A stretch of 64,000 nt of DNA, from contig CAKTUZ010000001.1 of assembly GCA_934621605.1 (NCBI GenBank), positions 1 to 64,000 of the forward strand. Direction: 5' to 3'. Positions 25,092-34,700 of this stretch are shown in pieces. Positions within the stretch are counted from its first letter, which is position 1; every line of letters begins with the position of its first letter. The stretch is from an uncultured bacterium (GTDB taxonomy: Bacteria > Vulcanimicrobiota > Xenobia > Xenobiales > Xenobiaceae). Made by a program: the position numbers and the translations under genes. The notes under the pieces are model-generated. The model did no database searches. It saw only the letters and a list, made by a program, of their open reading frames with translations, and was not told the DNA's origin.

Positions 25092-27950
25092 CTATTTATT
25101 GGGAGAAATATAGCCCATTACGCAAGCTTGATTGCGATCATAAGTTTTTACTCTAACAGCTCCAGGAGAGCCACTGTTACCTTCAACAGTAGTGACAACT
25201 CCAGTAGAACTATCGTAGCTAACTACAATACCTACGTGATCGGCGCCAGAGCGAGTGTTATCCCAGTCAAACATAATCATATCGCCAGACTGAGGCTCAT
25301 AATCACCTCCAGCTTGGCTCCAAGTGCCTTCATTCTTGGACCACTCCACCAAAGTGGGAGTATAGTTTACGTTGGAGCAATTGCTAAAGTCCATAACGCC
25401 ATTTTTAGCCAAGATACCGGTAGCAAAGGCAGCGCACCAAGGTTGAGACTGGCAATCCAAAGCCCAACTTTGATTGCAGTCTTTGGTAATAGCGTTAATT
25501 TCAGAAGCATTGGCACTCTCGGTCATGCCTTCCATTGATAAAGCTTCATCGAGAGCAGCGTCTATGCCCTCACCACCCTTAGTAGAAGCGCCTTCCAAAT
25601 GTTCAAGCATGTAAGAACTAACCTGATTTTGGTAAATACTAGTAACGCCGTTGTGCCAATTCTGATCGGTAGCCCAGCCGGCTTCATTGACAGCAGCAGT
25701 CTGCTCAGCCACCGAGGCCTCAGCCGAAGAACCGCCTTTTTCGCGCAAGTTGGCAAAAGTTTTGGCGCCAACATTGATCTGATTTTCTATGCCGGAGAAC
25801 TTAGAATTTCTAGTAGCATTATTAGGATCGGAGTCATAAGCACCTACGCCCATCCAACCGTTAATACCGATACCTGTTTTGCCCCACTGGGTCTCTTGGC
25901 CAGCAATAGAGAGCAAAATTAAAGGATCGACATTATATTCTTTACCAGCCTCTACAAAGAGTTTACCGGTACCTTCAGGAGCTTCGGAGCCCTGTTCGGC
26001 CAAGAAACCATCAATGGCGCTGGCAATATCCTCATCCGAACAATTAGACAGATCTAAGTCTCCAGCTGCACTACTTCTCTTAACTGATGATCCGGAACTT
26101 ACGCTGCCGGAACTACCGGAGCTGCCCACGCTACCGGAACTCCCCACACTACCAGAGCCGCTACTGCCGCCGGAACTTCCGGTACTACCGCTGCCAGATT
26201 GATTGGCAGCCTGAGCAGCGGCCAGCTGTTCGCCTAAAGCCGCAATTTGATTTTGCAAATCTTCATTAGTTACGCCAACTGCTTCCTCAAAAGCGCTTTT
26301 TTCTTCGGCCTCATTGGCTTTGGCATCAACTTCAGAAGCTACACCTTCTGTCTGTTCAGCATTTTCCGTGGCACTGTCGGCCTGACCGGCGACCTCTTCA
26401 GCTTTGGTATCAGCTTCGGAAGCAGCGCCCTCGGCATTTTCAGCCTGGGCAGCATCTTCATCAGCTTGATTTTGAGCCTGTTCGGAATTATCGGCAGCCT
26501 GAGTAGCTTCGGTTTCAGCATTTTCAGAAGTACCCTCGGCAGCACTGACCAGATCTTCTAATTGAGAAGCTTTATTCTCAGCCTCCTCGGCAGCTGTATG
26601 GGCCGCCTCGGCTTTAGCTTGAGCCGATTCCAAAGCAGACTGAGCCGAAGCGATAGCCTCGTCGTCTTGCACTTCAGTGGTATTGCCGTCTTCATCTTCA
26701 ACAGTCTTGGTAGCAGACTGAGCAGTTTCTAAAGCAGACTGGGCTTCAGATACCTCAGAATCGGCTTGACTGGCTTCTTCAGCCTTGCTATCAGCCTCAG
26801 TGCGTGCTTGTTCAGCGGCCGCTCTCAATTCTTCCAAAGTGCTCTGGGCCTCTTCAGCTTTAGACTGTGACTGCTGAGCTTCATTGGCAGCTTGAGAAGC
26901 TTCACTTTGAGAGGCTTGAGCAGCAGAACCGGCCTCAGTAGCAGTTTCGCCAGCTTGAGCGGCCTGCTGCTGGGCATTCTGAGAGTTAGCATTAGCAGTC
27001 TCAGCTTTAGCTTGAGCTTGTTCTAAATCGGAAGAAACATTTTGCTGAGCACTCTGAGCAGATTCAACTTTATCTTGCTGATTTTGAGCTTTGGCTGCAT
27101 TTTCTTGGTCAAGTTGGTTTTTAGTAGAATCAATAGTATCACTCAAACGAGAGATATCATTTTGCATAGAGCTCAATGAATCTTGAGCATTATTAAGATC
27201 TTGATTAACTTGGTTCAGTTCTTCGCTGAGTTGGGCTATTTTTTCCTGATCACCATCAGCCTGAGCTTCGGCCAATTCTTCTACTAATTGAGCCTGCTTT
27301 TGCTCTAAGGCTTCACGCTCCTCGATTTTTTCTTCCTGTTCCTTTTTGAGCTCTTCCATTTCGGCTTCTAAATTGCTCAAAGTCTCGGCGGTCGTCTCTT
27401 CTTTGCCCTCACGATCGCCTTCAACAAGTACATTTTCCAATTCACGCTGAGCAGCTTCCAAGTTAGTATCTGCTTCATCAACTTCCAAATTGGCTTCAGT
27501 TGCCGCAACCGCCTGTTCGGAAGCTTCCGCTTGAGCTGTCGTCTGAGAAGCCACAGCCTCGGAAGCAGAGGCATTTTTGTTATCAGCTTCTTTTATAGCC
27601 TCTTCGGAAGCAGTTTGATTAGCTTCAGCTTTCTCAGTCGCTTTTGTTTCTTCGGAATCTGAAGCTTCCGAGGCTTCTGAAACTTCTTCACCATTTTGAG
27701 TTTGCTCAGCGGCTTGAGCTTCTTCTGGAGCTTGAGCTTCCCCCTCAGTCTCTTCAGAAGCATTAATGTCCTCCAAAGAAGCGACACTGAGAGAGCCTAA
27801 AGAATTTAAAGCTTCCGAACCGGATAAAGATACGGAATCCTCGGCGGTCAAACTAAAACCAGATGTTACAGAAGCAGTGCCGGAAAGAGAAGGCATAGTG
27901 CCAGAAATACCTGATATGCCGAAAAAAGCGGAAATTTTGTCTAAAGCCAT
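25092..27950 (-). CDS. Coiled-coil GH73-like/CHAP peptidoglycan hydrolase, paralogue 4
   Basis: A 952-residue paralogue. ATG at 27950 is chosen because GAGGAG precedes it and the product then begins MALDKISAFFGISGISG, aligning with the tag of paralogues 2 and 3; VASLEDI replaces VASLDDE. About 480 residues of Glu/Ala/Gln coiled coil follow, without the DGKL repeats of paralogues 2 and 3, then a Ser/Gly linker (about 590-625), the GH73-like domain (about 640-790; GQETQWG, GVGAYDSDP) and the CHAP domain (about 825-952; PWCAAF, DHVGIV, EGN). The last 45 residues almost equal paralogue 2. An extra Cys replaces the usual Trp in ITKDCNQSW. No signal peptide. Confidence 0.9.
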   Translation of the reverse strand: MALDKISAFFGISGISGTMPSLSGTASVTSGFSLTAEDSVSLSGSEALNSLGSLSVASLEDINASEETEGEAQAPEEAQAAEQTQNGEEVSEASEASDSEETKATEKAEANQTASEEAIKEADNKNASASEAVASQTTAQAEASEQAVAATEANLEVDEADTNLEAAQRELENVLVEGDREGKEETTAETLSNLEAEMEELKKEQEEKIEEREALEQKQAQLVEELAEAQADGDQEKIAQLSEELNQVNQDLNNAQDSLSSMQNDISRLSDTIDSTKNQLDQENAAKAQNQQDKVESAQSAQQNVSSDLEQAQAKAETANANSQNAQQQAAQAGETATEAGSAAQASQSEASQAANEAQQSQSKAEEAQSTLEELRAAAEQARTEADSKAEEASQADSEVSEAQSALETAQSATKTVEDEDGNTTEVQDDEAIASAQSALESAQAKAEAAHTAAEEAENKASQLEDLVSAAEGTSENAETEATQAADNSEQAQNQADEDAAQAENAEGAASEADTKAEEVAGQADSATENAEQTEGVASEVDAKANEAEEKSAFEEAVGVTNEDLQNQIAALGEQLAAAQAANQSGSGSTGSSGGSSGSGSVGSSGSVGSSGSSGSVSSGSSVKRSSAAGDLDLSNCSDEDIASAIDGFLAEQGSEAPEGTGKLFVEAGKEYNVDPLILLSIAGQETQWGKTGIGINGWMGVGAYDSDPNNATRNSKFSGIENQINVGAKTFANLREKGGSSAEASVAEQTAAVNEAGWATDQNWHNGVTSIYQNQVSSYMLEHLEGASTKGGEGIDAALDEALSMEGMTESANASEINAITKDCNQSWALDCQSQPWCAAFATGILAKNGVMDFSNCSNVNYTPTLVEWSKNEGTWSQAGGDYEPQSGDMIMFDWDNTRSGADHVGIVVSYDSSTGVVTTVEGNSGSPGAVRVKTYDRNQACVMGYISPNK

Positions 27951-28005
27951 ACGTTTCTCCTCAATCTCATTAAGCTGCATATTTTTTCATACAACTTGTA
28001 GTTAT

Positions 28006-28039
28006 TGATAATTATCAGAGAAAAAAGCCTCAGTATCTA
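28006..28039 (-). promoter_or_regulatory. Promoter-like pair of hydrolase gene 4 with palindrome
   Basis: Minus strand TAGATA (28039-28034), 17 bp, GATAAT (28016-28011), 60 bp before the ATG. The pair matches genes 1-3, but the 7-4-7 direct repeat is absent upstream. Instead a 12-bp perfect palindrome, TGATAATTATCA (28006-28017), overlaps the GATAAT and could be an operator. Confidence 0.45.
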
Positions 28040-28231
28040 GTAAAAAAGCTCCCGTAAAATTCGGCTTTTCTAATGGTTAAATATAGAAAAGATAAATAAA
28101 CTAAAGATGATAATAAGTTAAATAGAAACTAAATTATTATCTGAGTGAAAATTTACATATGCACTTGCAATCGTCTAATCACACAAGCAAAAAGATCGAT
28201 CATAGCAGGATTGGTTTGTCAAGGAGCAAAC

Positions 28232-28891
28232 TTGGCGGCCATGTTAGAAATTTGGCTGGTTCGCCACGGCAGTACCGATTGGAATAAAGTCAGACGCTGG
28301 CAAGGTCACAGCGACGTTCCCCTCAACGAATTGGGGAAAAGTCAAGCCATGGCCCTGGCGAACAATCTTAAAGACGTCCCCTTTACTCAAGTTTGGAGCT
28401 CAGATCTGCACCGCTGCATAGAAACAGCCAGTTTAGCTCTTCCTAATTTAGATCCTCAAGAGATACGCTTAGATAAGCGTCTAAGAGAAATTCCTATGGG
28501 CATAGTAGAAGGCCGCATTTGGGACGAACTCACCAAAGAGGAACAAGACAGAGTAACCGCCTGGTGGAAAGATCCTTATAAAACCTGCTTTCCAGGAGCG
28601 GATGAAACTTTACAAGACGTAGCTGACCGAGCCGAAGCTTGGCGACGCGAACTTCCCCAAGAAGGGCGCATAATAGCCTTCAGCCATGGAGGGATTATCA
28701 GAACGATTCTCTGGAGCGTTGTCGGACCTCCTCAAGGCCAATATCAATGGTCTATGGAACTGGGTAATACCGGAGTTGTACGTCTGCGCTATCATGGCGA
28801 TTTTCCGACTTTACTTTCATTTAATGATATGTCCCATATCAAAGACGCCTGGGCCTTGCCTCCAGCTCAAAACGTACCCGGTTCTCCCTAA
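28232..28891 (+). CDS. Histidine phosphatase, phosphoglycerate-mutase-like
   Basis: A branch-1 histidine phosphatase of about 219 residues. Catalytic motif LVRHGSTDWN near the start, the partner His in AFSHGG, and the conserved RLREIPMG Glu are all present. The family includes phosphoglycerate mutases, alpha-ribazole phosphatase (CobC) and broad phosphatases; small size and lack of a specific marker leave the substrate open. The first credible start is TTG at 28232 (AAGGAG 5 bp upstream), three codons before ATG at 28241; the frame is open further upstream but without family similarity. The first cyclophilin follows after 38 bp, so cotranscription is likely. Confidence 0.85.
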   Translation: MAAMLEIWLVRHGSTDWNKVRRWQGHSDVPLNELGKSQAMALANNLKDVPFTQVWSSDLHRCIETASLALPNLDPQEIRLDKRLREIPMGIVEGRIWDELTKEEQDRVTAWWKDPYKTCFPGADETLQDVADRAEAWRRELPQEGRIIAFSHGGIIRTILWSVVGPPQGQYQWSMELGNTGVVRLRYHGDFPTLLSFNDMSHIKDAWALPPAQNVPGSP

Positions 28892-28929
28892 TAAGCCTAT
28901 TTAAGAAAGGAACGGCCTATTTTACAAAT

Positions 28930-29679
28930 ATGAACAGATTCTTTACTAAAAGTCTTATCGTTTCTTTAGCTCTAGTGGGTTGTGCTTGCTGGTCTGCTTC
29001 TGCTCTAGCCGCAGAAACGTCTCAAGCTAAGCCTGTTGTCAATATTGAGCAAAATCTTGTAGCCACCAGCCATAAAGAAGCCAAACAAGAAGCCGTTTCC
29101 AAATATAGGCATCTTAAGCCCTTCGAAACTACCGCTCCCGCCCTTACCGAAATGGTAAAAGTGCGTTTCAAAACTAGCGCAGGCAGTATCGAAATGGAAA
29201 TTTATCCTCAAGCAGCCCCTAATGCGGCCAAGCGTTTTCTGGAATTGGTAAAATCCGGTTACTACGACAATACTCCTATTTTCCGTGTAGTAAAAACTCC
29301 TCAGCCCTTCGTAGCCCAATTCGGTATTAATTGGAGAGATGGACATCGCCAGTGGAACCAAAAGAATTTCAACGACGATCCCAGTCTTTTCCATTTAGAA
29401 GCCGGAACTTTAGCCTTTGCCAAAGCCGGTCCCAATATCAACTCAACCCAAGTATTTATCAACTATGGCAATAACGATTTCCTGCGTCAACAAACTTTTT
29501 CGGTTTTCGGCATTGTCACCAAAGGCATGGAGATTACCCATAACTTTAAGCAAGTGGGCGCTCCAGGTATGGGCCTAAATCAAGGTATGCTTTCTACCAA
29601 CGGAGACGCCTACTTAAAGCAACTTCCGGCCAACCAACAGCCTACCATGATTATCAAAGCTGAAATTATCAAAGACTAA
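28930..29679 (+). CDS. Exported cyclophilin-type peptidyl-prolyl isomerase
   Basis: A 249-residue cyclophilin with a Sec signal peptide (about 1-27, cleavage near ALAAE), hence periplasmic. The domain (about 78-245) shows FRVVKTPQPFVAQFG, containing the catalytic-Arg region, and FAKAGPNINSTQVFINYG, the cyclophilin signature. The Trp that binds cyclosporin in CypA is not seen in the TFSVFGIV segment. It should catalyse proline isomerisation in envelope proteins. It is closely similar to the next gene, a tandem duplicate with a different anchoring mode. Confidence 0.92.
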   Translation: MNRFFTKSLIVSLALVGCACWSASALAAETSQAKPVVNIEQNLVATSHKEAKQEAVSKYRHLKPFETTAPALTEMVKVRFKTSAGSIEMEIYPQAAPNAAKRFLELVKSGYYDNTPIFRVVKTPQPFVAQFGINWRDGHRQWNQKNFNDDPSLFHLEAGTLAFAKAGPNINSTQVFINYGNNDFLRQQTFSVFGIVTKGMEITHNFKQVGAPGMGLNQGMLSTNGDAYLKQLPANQQPTMIIKAEIIKD

Positions 29680-29739
29680 GATTTCACTAAAGAGCCGAAC
29701 CTATTTCTCAAAGTGAGGCCCTTTTTTAGGAGAAAAAAA

Positions 29740-30492
29740 ATGAACAAATATGCTGCGTCTGCACTGGTCGCCATTTTGTTATTGGCCGGTGTGCAATCTG
29801 GTTGTACCAAGCAAGAGACAACCTCAGAAAATCAGTCACGTGCTCAATCTCATAGTGAGCAAGCTGCTTCGGAAATGCAACCTCAACAACAAGAAAAGGA
29901 GAGCCCTATGTCAGCTCAATATCGTTCCCTCACTCCCTTCGGTTCCAATGCTCCGGCTATTACCGAATACACTTTAGTCCGCTTCGAAACTACCGACGGC
30001 ACCATAGATATGGAAATCTATCCTCAGGCTGCTCCCAACGCTGCCAAACGTTTTGTGGAATTGGTAGAAATCGGATATTACGACGATACTCCCATTTTCC
30101 GCGTAGTCAAGAATCCTCATCCTTTCGTAGCTCAGTTCGGCATCAACTGGCGCAAAGGTATGATCGACTGGAGAGATAAAAACTTCAACGATGATCCCAG
30201 CCTCTTCCACTTGGAACGCGGCACTTTAGCTTTTGCCAAGGCCGGCCCCAATACAAATTCTACTCAAGTCTTTATCAACTACGGCGATAATGATTTCCTC
30301 CAAGCCCAAAATTTCACTACCTTCGGCAAAATTATTAAAGGTATCGAAATAGCCGATCAGTTTAAGTCTGTAGGCAGCCCTGATATGGGTCTCGATCAGG
30401 GTATGCTTTGGCATAACGGTGAAGCTTATTTGAAGAGCTTACCTGCCAACCAACAGCCTACCATGATCAAAAAAGCTTACATCGTTAAGTAG
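29740..30492 (+). CDS. Lipoprotein cyclophilin-type peptidyl-prolyl isomerase
   Basis: A 250-residue cyclophilin whose N-terminus is a lipoprotein signal (VQSGC, Cys about 21), followed by a Gln/Glu/Ser-rich tether (about 22-60) and the isomerase domain (about 75-248; FRVVKNPHPFVAQFG and FAKAGPNTNSTQVFINYG). ATG at 29740 has AGGAG 7 bp upstream and beats an earlier ATG at 29713. Together with the preceding soluble paralogue it gives a periplasmic pair, one free and one membrane-bound. The domains are mostly identical, so the duplication is fairly recent. Confidence 0.92.
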   Translation: MNKYAASALVAILLLAGVQSGCTKQETTSENQSRAQSHSEQAASEMQPQQQEKESPMSAQYRSLTPFGSNAPAITEYTLVRFETTDGTIDMEIYPQAAPNAAKRFVELVEIGYYDDTPIFRVVKNPHPFVAQFGINWRKGMIDWRDKNFNDDPSLFHLERGTLAFAKAGPNTNSTQVFINYGDNDFLQAQNFTTFGKIIKGIEIADQFKSVGSPDMGLDQGMLWHNGEAYLKSLPANQQPTMIKKAYIVK

Positions 30493-30516
30493 ATTTCCGA
30501 TTAATATCCGATAAAA

Positions 30517-30573
30517 AATAGCCGCTCTCTAGATATTTGTTCATAGAATACAAACACCAAGAAGCGGCTATTT
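30517..30573. terminator. Bidirectional terminator between convergent genes
   Basis: AAATAGCCGCT (30517-30527) pairs with AGCGGCTATTT (30563-30573) around a long loop. The minus strand leaves into six T and the plus strand into TTTCTGTTCT. It serves the cyclophilin operon and the nuclease gene. Confidence 0.8.
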
Positions 30574-30606
30574 CTGTTCTGGAAACAATCAGTTGGAAGT
30601 CTATTG

Positions 30607-31734
30607 CTAAGCCTGAGCAGCTCTAACGCAACCGGCTTTTTCTAAATTACGCCTCAATAAATCGGCGAATCTATCAGTAAACTCAGCGCTGGAGCAAATC
30701 TGCATACCCGATCCAGCCGCTCTGTGATATCCAGCTTCGCTACTCAAAAAGACCAAGAAGCAATTATCTTGTTCAAAGCCAAAATGTGCCGAAAAGGTAT
30801 CGTAAGCGGAAATGCTATCAATATAATTGTCGCCAGATTTACACTCCAACCAATAATACTGATCAGCGCAACGAACTAAAATATCTCTCTCACGAGGGAT
30901 ACCCTGACACATAAGCTTGGCATTGCGAATAATTTCAAAATCATTTTCATCCAAATTAAATTCACGACGCACCGCTTTTACGACAGCAGAAGTTTTCTGA
31001 GCCACATAACGTTCGAACCAAAAACCGCTGAAAAAGTTATGGGCAATTCCTATAGTAGAAGCTCGAGCCTGAACCTTAAAATCGGGATAGCCCAAATAGC
31101 GATATTCATCTAAAAAAGCGATTTCGTAAAGTGCACGGCAAAGTTTATCAATCACTTTGGCAGAAGCAGCTGAACAAGAGGCGAAATCCAAAGAGAAATT
31201 AAAACCAGTACGCAAATTGGCTTTTATTGCCAATAACAAAGGGCAAATATCCGAGTAACGGTTGCCCATATAAAGAGCAATCTCTTCCAGCCTGTCATCG
31301 AGAGATTTGGGCACCAGCGGAGAAAAGACATCACAAATAGTAATGCCCCTACTGCCCAAGAATTCAGACAAATAGGGATAGCGCTGGGCGAAGTCCTCTT
31401 TTACACGATTGCTGGGTAATTCAAAAATAAGTTCTTCAGTTTCACCCTTAGATAAAGAGACGGCTTCGGACTCGCCACTGTCTGATTCGGAGGCAAGCTT
31501 ACCACCTTCAAATTCTTGGCTGAGTTCTTCATCCTTTACAAATCCTGTTGCAATAGCAGTTTCCGATGTAATCGGCTTTTGAGCGATTTGCTGCCCCAAT
31601 TCCTGACTTTTATTAACTAAATCAGCTGCGGCAGATAAATTATCCCGAGAGAGAACAGCGCCTTGCTCTATAGCCGCAGCAATACGCTCTAAGGCACCGG
31701 CTATCCGCTCTAAAGCATTTCCAATCTTATCCAT
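30607..31734 (-). CDS. PD-(D/E)XK nuclease, Card1/DUF1887-like core
   Basis: A 375-residue protein. The N-terminus repeats short amphipathic helices (IGNALERIAGALERIAAAIE), then an acidic linker (about 75-120) and a helical domain (about 125-235). The C-terminal third has a restriction-endonuclease-like core: GFWFERYVAQK, then RDILV and, about ten residues on, WLECKSG (D and ExK), then a hydrophobic strand and a terminal helix. The layout resembles the nuclease domain of CRISPR-associated Can/Card1 (DUF1887) proteins, but no CARF sensor or CRISPR locus is seen. Metal-dependent DNA or RNA cleavage is inferred. It starts 52 bp after the LRR gene, so they may be cotranscribed. Confidence 0.65.
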   Translation of the reverse strand: MDKIGNALERIAGALERIAAAIEQGAVLSRDNLSAAADLVNKSQELGQQIAQKPITSETAIATGFVKDEELSQEFEGGKLASESDSGESEAVSLSKGETEELIFELPSNRVKEDFAQRYPYLSEFLGSRGITICDVFSPLVPKSLDDRLEEIALYMGNRYSDICPLLLAIKANLRTGFNFSLDFASCSAASAKVIDKLCRALYEIAFLDEYRYLGYPDFKVQARASTIGIAHNFFSGFWFERYVAQKTSAVVKAVRREFNLDENDFEIIRNAKLMCQGIPRERDILVRCADQYYWLECKSGDNYIDSISAYDTFSAHFGFEQDNCFLVFLSSEAGYHRAAGSGMQICSSAEFTDRFADLLRRNLEKAGCVRAAQA

Positions 31735-31786
31735 AAGCTTTCATCTTTCTTTGGCTGTGCGAACTATAACTAAACAAGCGCTCTTG

Positions 31787-34700
31787 TCAGCGGCGTTTGC
31801 TCTTGGTTCGGGCGGCTATCCTCTTGAGGTATTTAGCTTTTTTATCTAAAGAAGCACTGACATCTTTAGTCTCATCTGCCTTATCTTCGTCGATAATTTC
31901 ACTATCGATAGCACTGTGCAACTCTTCGTTTTTCACTTCTGAATCTTGTATTTTCTTGGCAACTTCAACTTGCCAAGTATCGATAGAAGCGGCGCAAAAC
32001 GGTATATCGTGAGCGACAGCGTAAGACTCGGCGGCCGACCCCTGAGGAGCATAAATAGTAAGCCTCTGAGAGACGTCAAAAAGCTTATCTTCTATACAAG
32101 TCAAGCTTTTGGGAATAAAGATCTTTTCCAAATTGCGACAACCAAAGAAAGCTTTAGCCCCGATTTCTTTAAGACCTTCGGGAAGCTCTAAACTTTGCAA
32201 AGAGCGACAATCAGCAAAAGCGGCCTCTCCAAGCTTAACCAAACCGACGGGCAATTTTACCTCGCAAAGATGACTACAAGCACAGAAGACCCGACTGCCT
32301 AATTCTTTAACACTATCGGGAAGATTTATTTCGGTAAGACGCTCACAACTGCGCCAAGCTCCATCTTTCACCTCTTGTAAGCCATTTTTGGCCATATTAA
32401 CGATGCGTAAGCGACTGCAACTTCTGAAAGCATCTGAACCGATAATCTTTAAAGACGGCCCCAAGCTTATCTCTTCTACAACATCGTTACCCTTCATAAA
32501 ATTGTCGCTGAGAGCCTTGACAGGACGCCCATTCAATTCATTGGGAACTTCAACTTTAGATACAGACAAACCAGATACTTTAGCCAAAACAATACCATCA
32601 TCAACAGCTTTAGAATCGGCATCAACTGCAGAAATGCGCTTCAAATCCTCCAACTTTTGAGGACTAAGCAATTCTGACAGCGGAGAACTCAAAGAAGTTC
32701 GCTGAATCTTAGCTTTCTTGTCGACTTCATGATCATCGACTGTAGCCTTTTCTTTAACTTTACCAGGCTTAAGATAACTTAGCTCCTCATCACTATTAGG
32801 GCCTATTCCGCTCAGAGCTAGAGCCCCCTTATAATAACGTTCCAAATTTCGATTGATTTTTGTCGTCAGTGAGGGAGAACTACTGCTTAAAGTTCCGGCA
32901 GCGACTACAGCGCAAGATTTGGGCGTTTCGGACAATTCTTGAGTAGAATCGGACAGTTGGGATAAAATGTGTGCAGGCTGACTGTCAGCAGAAGTTACCT
33001 TACTCTCTGCTAACTCAGTCTTAGCTCCAGTACTTTCGACGCTTTTCTCCTTAGAAATAACATCTTCTGCAGAAATAACCGTCTCCGCAACTTGCTCAAG
33101 CTCGCCTACAGACTGTTCCTGAACCGCCTTTTTATGTAAACGACAGGCTTTCTTATTCTGCTTCCCTAAGTTAAATTGGTGCAACCAACCTATCTTTTCC
33201 ATGCGATCCAAAATATCACAAGCGGCCTTCAAAATCTTTTTAGGATCAATTTCCTCGAGCTGTTCGTCATTAGCTACATTGGAATCTTTGGTAATAATAT
33301 CTCTAATCGGCGATATATCTTCTATGGAAGAGAACAAACGCGAAGAATTAAGTATCCTCTTTACGCTTGAACCTGAAACTCTGTGCCAAGCTTTTATGTA
33401 ACCGGCCAGATCAGCCACTTCATAAGCTCCTTGAAGAAGGGCAAATACTTCAGCCTGAGACAAATTTGCACAACTATGCGGATCTAAAACACTATGCTTG
33501 GAAGTTGTAATTTTATCAGATTCTGACTCGACTAAACGCACTACAGGCCTGGGAATACTTTGTCCTAATTTGACACTAAAAGCTTGAGTGCATCTGGAAA
33601 CACTGTCCGATACTCCCAAACCGCAAAGCATATAGCCTCCACCTTTAATCAGTTCATTGGTTACACTGCCGTCTTCAAAGTTGATCAGCTCATACTTTAT
33701 GCCAAATTGCAAAGCATACTCATGAGCGGCCGAGTCCTTTTGACAAACTATAATAATTTGCTCTGTATCTTTAGCTTTAGCCTCAACTTCTGCACCGCTA
33801 TCCAGAGCACAACCGCTACCAAAAATCGGACTAAATTTGCACATTTCCGGACCGAATTGCTTCACAGAAGGAGGAATAACTACTCGGCGCAGAGATTTGC
33901 AACCAAAGAATGCTCCTACCCCCAGCGAACGTGTGCCTGAAGGAATAACAATATTAACTAAACTCGAGCAATAGGCAAAAACATAATCTCCCAAAGAGAC
34001 TAAGTAAGAAGGTAAATGTATGCTCTCTATGCCTGAGCATCCCAAGAAGGCCCAATTGTCGATAAATTGCAAAGAATCAGGGAAGTCCAAACTCTTTAAC
34101 GAATTACATCCCCAGAAAGCACTTTTATCAATAAAACTTAAACGATCAGACCAGCGCACTTTTTGTAATAAATTACAACCCCAAAAAGCAGCTTTACCTA
34201 TAGAAACCAAATTGTCAGAACAATCGAGAAAAACTACATTGCGATTACAAAAAGCTCTATTGCCTATATGGTTAATTCCTTCCAAATGGACAGCAATCGG
34301 AACGTTGGAACGAGCATCCGCCTTTTTCTCAAAAGCTTTGTGACGAATAACAATCCAATCTCCCTTTGAAGTAATAGCTTTATAAGAAGAAGGATTGACT
34401 CGCAAGCCAAACACCTGACGACGTACAGTATTATTGCCCTGAACTAATTCTTCTACTTCGGTATCTTCTGGAGTGAGATCTTCATCTGAAGTATCGTCAA
34501 CATTATCGCCATCATCAAACTCATCTCCCTCTTCGGCTCCATCTTCTTTGATTTCATGAAGCAAAGGATCATAAAACTTTATGCGATGCAAACGAGCGTA
34601 GTCTTCGGCACTGCTGCTAGGCGTACCGTAAATTACCAATTCGTCAGCTTCGCTACTAAAGATCGCTCCTTCTTTGCCGAATACAGTTAAAGAGGCCGGC

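Noticed and set aside
15320..27950. Hydrolase array as a prophage or phage lysis module
   Set aside because: No capsid, tail, integrase, holin or terminase genes are nearby; the proteins are far longer than endolysins, and each gene has its own promoter and terminator.
27950..27980. Upstream start adding ten residues to hydrolase gene 4
   Set aside because: The shorter start has GAGGAG at good spacing and aligns with the N-terminal tag of its paralogues.
28021..28080. Direct-repeat activator site upstream of hydrolase gene 4
   Set aside because: I looked for the TGTTAAA repeat 14-15 bp upstream of TAGATA and found none; only the TAGATA/GATAAT pair is shared.
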